A stretch of DNA of 64,000 bases from Sepiola atlantica (Eukaryota > Mollusca > Cephalopoda > Sepiida > Sepiolidae): NCBI GenBank assembly GCA_963556195.1, contig OY744532.1:76863304-76927303 (forward strand). Reading direction: 5' to 3'. The notes under the pieces were generated by a model that was given only the letters and a program-made list of their open reading frames with translations, was not told the DNA's origin and made no database searches. The stretch's first letter is position 1. Each line of letters opens with the position of its first letter. The translations under genes were made by a program, and so were the position numbers. Shown piece by piece: positions 60,431 to 64,000 of this stretch.

Positions 60431-61469
60431 AAATTGCATTTGACATTCATTGATTTATACATATTTGCTTTTCACTCCGAAAATTCAAAGAGAAACCTGA
60501 TTTAACTCCATTTATTTTGTACAATAACCTAATACTTATATATATATATATAGTCTAAAGAAGCTCTGAGTCATTAAAAAAATGTAAAATGCAGTTTAAA
60601 TCCCCAGACAAACTAACTAAATCCAAGATATTGCAGACTTAACATTCGTTGGAAAATTAATAAATGAAAAAATATAAGTAAAAAAAAAAAAAAAGGGGCG
60701 GAGGGGTTAATTTGCTTAGTTTGAAAAAAATGAGAAAAGCAATTGGGAAGGGTAATCTGCTTTTTGACAAAACAGCCAAAGCTATCTAATCTCTACCTTC
60801 TACCTCTACTGTCTATATTAATAGGATGTGACTGTTAGCAGAAATAACTGACAGCAGCGTCGGATATATAAATAAATATACTGATACACTAAAGCTATTA
60901 TTATAATAGTATTTTTTTATGATTTTATATTGAAGATTTAAACTTTGTAATATTGCAGAATGATTTTGACTATGTTGCGATCATTTTTGATTTGATTTTC
61001 ATTCATTGTAATTATTCATGTATATAGAAAGAAGAATTTTGTATTGGAATCTAAAAACCCAAAATAAAACACTTGCATTTTCTACTAATGAATGTGATGT
61101 TGTTGAAACTGTGATTTATTTGTGTTGTCTATTGCATGTTGGGAAATCCAGCTAGTTTAATGTCATTGTTAGTTTCCGGTTTTAATTTATTGAATGTCCT
61201 CGGAAGCATTCAAGAACAGATGGGGTAAACAGTTGTTTGTCGAGGTCAGAAGGTTAAGTTTGAAGCCGTGTGAATGGATGAAAGTTGAAATAGGTATCAC
61301 ATGAAGAAGATTAAAAAAAAAAGTTTCTAAGGAGAATAACTGACTGGGAAGGGGGGTCGAGCAGACGTATAAAATATTGTCTGTGAAAACAAACTGAGGT
61401 TGTCTCTCTTCTTTCACCCACACTACCACGACAACTACTAAGATGAAACAAAATAACAAGTTGTTTAGG
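60431..61469. other. non-coding DNA with a CTAG-type element end
   Basis: AT run at 60538-60551, A-run at 60681-60694, and GGGAAATCCAGCTAG then TTTAA at 61141-61160, a Helitron-like 3' ending. No gene is supported. Confidence 0.35.
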
Positions 61470-61800
61470 AAGTTTTTGAGAACTCGGAATCTTTCTGTCG
61501 AACTCGGGAATCTGTATGGAACCCTTTATTTAACCTACATGAGTAAGTTGCTCTCATTCCGTCAGCCATGACCGGGTAGAAGTCTTAAGTAATTCATAAT
61601 TGTATTCTTAGTATCGCCCGTACTGAGAATTGAACCACCAACCCCAGAAGATTGTCACTTAGAACTGATTATTATTTAGCACTTTTATACGTTACGGCAC
61701 GTGTCCTTGTGGACAGATTTCCGAATTTGACAGAAAGATTCCTGAGTTCAACAAAATGCACCTGAAGAAGGTCGGAGGTTACATCAGCTGAAAAATTATG
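61470..61800. repeat. SINE-like dispersed repeat (copy of 34060-34330)
   Basis: GTCGAACTCGGGAATCTGTA, TTCCGTCAGCCATGACCGGG, ATCGCCCGTACTGAGAATTG and CCCCAGAAGATTGTCACTTA parallel the intronic copy. A partial inverted block (CCTGAGTTCAACAAAATGCA with AAGAAGGTCGGAGGTTACAT) follows. Confidence 0.55.
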
Positions 61801-62479
61801 AGAATAACATCCAAGGTAAGAACAGTAGTCCGAATAATCCAAATAATGTAAAAGAACAGGTTGTCATAATTATTTGTGAGTATTGGCTTATTAAATTAAT
61901 GTTGCATTATCTCCCCTGCAGGGGGAGGTCTAATTTTTTGTACGTCACAATCAAATAAAATATGTGTTTGTTATTGAATGCAAATCAATAAATCATAAAA
62001 AGTACAATTAAATCAATAAAGTGCAATTAAATCATAAAGTGCAATTAAATCATAAAAAGTACAATTAAATCATACCTCGTGTCTTTCTCGAGACTGAGGA
62101 CACTTCATCCAAGATCGTCTCTCGTCGTACCCTGATGGTTACCTCTCCATTTGGAAAAGGGCCATTTTATTAGGCTGTTGACATTACTTTCTTGTCCACT
62201 AGCAGCTTTGAGACATATTGAGGTTATGTATTTCTGGGGACTGGCCCCTTCTTTAAACTATTTCTTCTCACATCTTGTCACTTCAAACTTCCAACCAAAT
62301 TAACTACTCTCTCTCACTCTCTCTCTCTCTCTTTGAGCCATGTGACATCACACCTGCTTCTATGGATTCTCACAGTAGGTCGAGCCGACCTTTAAGTGCA
62401 CAAGCCGATCCTGAATGAACCCCACTTCCTGTTTACGCGCTAACGTTTCTCCTGCGAATTTAAAATTAAAAAAATCATC
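61801..62479. other. non-coding DNA
   Basis: A short ATAAAGTGCAATTAAATC-type repeat occurs three or four times at 61985-62070, and a CTCTCTCT run at about 62308-62332. No gene is supported. Confidence 0.35.
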
Positions 62480-62720
62480 AGAAGAGTAGACTTTGATGGT
62501 ATGGTCATGTTGAAAAAATGGATAGGCTCTTGAGTTAGTAAATGTGGAACACTTGAAGTAGTAGATTGAGTCCACAGGGGAAGGCCAAGGAAAACATAGG
62601 AGAAAGTGATAGAAATGAACCTGAGGGATGAAGACCTGACCAAAGATGGGTTACTTTGGAAGCCGTCCAATACATGCTAGCATGTAAAATGGACGTTGAA
62701 CCGAATATGATAAGTACTAG
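62480..62720 (+). mobile_element. LINE 3' end fragment
   Basis: Frames with stops read WYGHVEKMDRLLS, then TGEGQGKHRRKW-like and EMNLRDEDLTKDGLLWK. ACATGCTAGCATGTAAAATG then GACGTTGAACCGAATATGAT follows, the same type of 3' end as the reverse copy at 21720-21990. Confidence 0.55.
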
Positions 62721-62969
62721 GGAACGTACTCTTACTATTTAACATTAACAGACACTTTCAGTGCCAACAAATCCAGTTGAGAAAGCCCTCATTTCTTCAA
62801 GCGATGAAATGGGGCAATATTTGTATCTATTATTAGTATTACGAGCAACAGTAATACCCCCCCCCCATCCAACCGTCGCATATTTTTGCTAGTATATATA
62901 ATGTGTTAAGTTCGCTAATAAATGGCCGATTATGACAATTTCTTATTGACATACGCTATCTCAACCGCT

Positions 62970-63250
62970 AAGTAGGAGGTAATGCCTGGGAGGATAGTTT
63001 CATCACAGAATATATACTACACCCCTCTGCACTAAAAGAGAAAGTAATCCCTGGGGGGGGGGGGGTCTCATAACAACAGAACAGATACTAGACTAACCCC
63101 TCAAAAATGAGGAGGTAATGCCCTGAGGATGGTATAATGGCAAACAAACACGTACTACACTACCTGCTCACCCCAGAGGGGAAGTAATGCCTAGGAGGAT
63201 GGTCTCATGACAACAGAACAGTTACTACACCATGCCCCCCTCTGAATTAA
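62970..63250. repeat. ~70-bp tandem repeat, four diverged copies
   Basis: GGTAATGCCTGGGAGGATRG, then TCTCATRACAACAGAACAG, then ATACTACACTACCCC recur four times with substitutions and a G-run insertion at 63053-63065. Confidence 0.7.
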
Positions 63251-64000
63251 GCATTAAAAGATAAACTATTACTTCTATTAATTGTACTAAGTTTCAGACA
63301 GACAGATACCAAATCTCCTTTAGTAATAGATTGTTATTGTTTACCCACTCTGAGTTCTCACACATGTCCATACTAGTGATTGCTCATTGGCAATAACAAG
63401 TAATTTTCGCAGGAGTTTGATTGACAAGTCTCCCCATATTTCTAGCACTCTCTGCCTCTTCAGATAATCATTGCAAATCATTTTGTGTTATCGCAATAAT
63501 CGTTTAGCATTGATTTCTCACTGACAATGACCATTGCTTTTTTGCTGGGATTTGGGTGCCAATAAGTGGAGTTCTGAATGGTGCTCTCTCTCCTCGATCT
63601 TTTCCATCCTCCTTTACCCTTCATGATACATTTTTGGTGTTATCAGCTCAGGCTGTTGTCACTACATGTGTAAGTGTGTTTGATTTTTATTTTTCTTAGC
63701 GGGGGAGGGGGGGGGGAATGAAGTATTTTTTATGTTTCTTTAGGTGTCTTATTCTTTAACTATCTTCCCAGCCTTGAAATAAAAGCTAACCCAACCCATG
63801 CTCCAATTCTCAATGCTTTTCTAAAACAACCAACGAAAGATTAGTACAGCATCGAAATTCTTAAAAGACCCCCACCCCCCCACCCCATCCAGTTGTATAT
63901 GGGAAATACCAGCTAAAGTAGGTTGAAATATGAATGATTGTTAAGGATAGATGTATAAAATCAATTCCGCTTGTGCGCTGGCTTTTCGATCTCCACCTTT
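63251..64000. other. non-coding DNA to the window end
   Basis: G-run at about 63701-63716 and C-run near 63868-63882. No recognisable gene or RNA. Confidence 0.3.

Overview
This window looks like metazoan nuclear DNA, most probably from a mollusc and by inference a coleoid cephalopod such as an octopus. The reasons are one intron-rich conserved animal gene, multi-kilobase AT-rich introns, abundant AT/CA microsatellites, and a dense mix of LINE, SINE-like, Helitron-like, Tc1/mariner, foldback and LTR elements. No prokaryotic gene organisation, rRNA gene or functional tRNA gene is visible. The species is not provable from the sequence alone.

The only host gene I can support is on the + strand. 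Eight exons between 22824 and 55807 encode about 400 residues ending in an SH2 domain. Exon order, the EWVWVMG motif, the Lys/Glu-rich coiled-coil middle and the C-terminal SH2 domain match the SH2D4A/SH2D4B family. All exon joins agree in phase if the fifth exon uses the GTATGT donor at 35177. The N-terminal exon or exons and the promoter were not found and probably lie upstream of base 1.

Layout: 1-3477 is AT-rich DNA with foldback elements and microsatellites. 3478-7685 is a compact Ty3/Gypsy retrotransposon on the - strand with 169-bp LTRs, a GAGAG target duplication, and one gag-pol frame broken by two stops. 7691-15370 is non-coding with minisatellites and dispersed repeats. 15375-17410 is a decayed LINE. 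17411-22823 holds repeat families. 22824-55807 is the SH2D4-like gene. Its introns carry a 2.2-kb DNA element with ~435-bp inverted termini and an unrecognised two-frame gene (25848-28042), a 37-bp minisatellite, a 153-bp tandem array, two members of one inverted-repeat family with 8-bp target duplications (29996-30663 and 41218-41856), mariner remnants, a 198-bp near-perfect palindrome, Helitron-like pieces, and a 6.2-kb LTR element with 1348-bp LTRs and a degenerate interior (45728-51954). 55808-64000 is 3' flank with LINE tails, foldbacks and minisatellites.

The best candidates for something undescribed are the 25848-28042 element, whose cargo protein resembles no transposase I know, and the near-identical-LTR, pol-defective element at 45728-51954. 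These elements do not form a pathway with the host gene. They are insertions in its introns and flanks.
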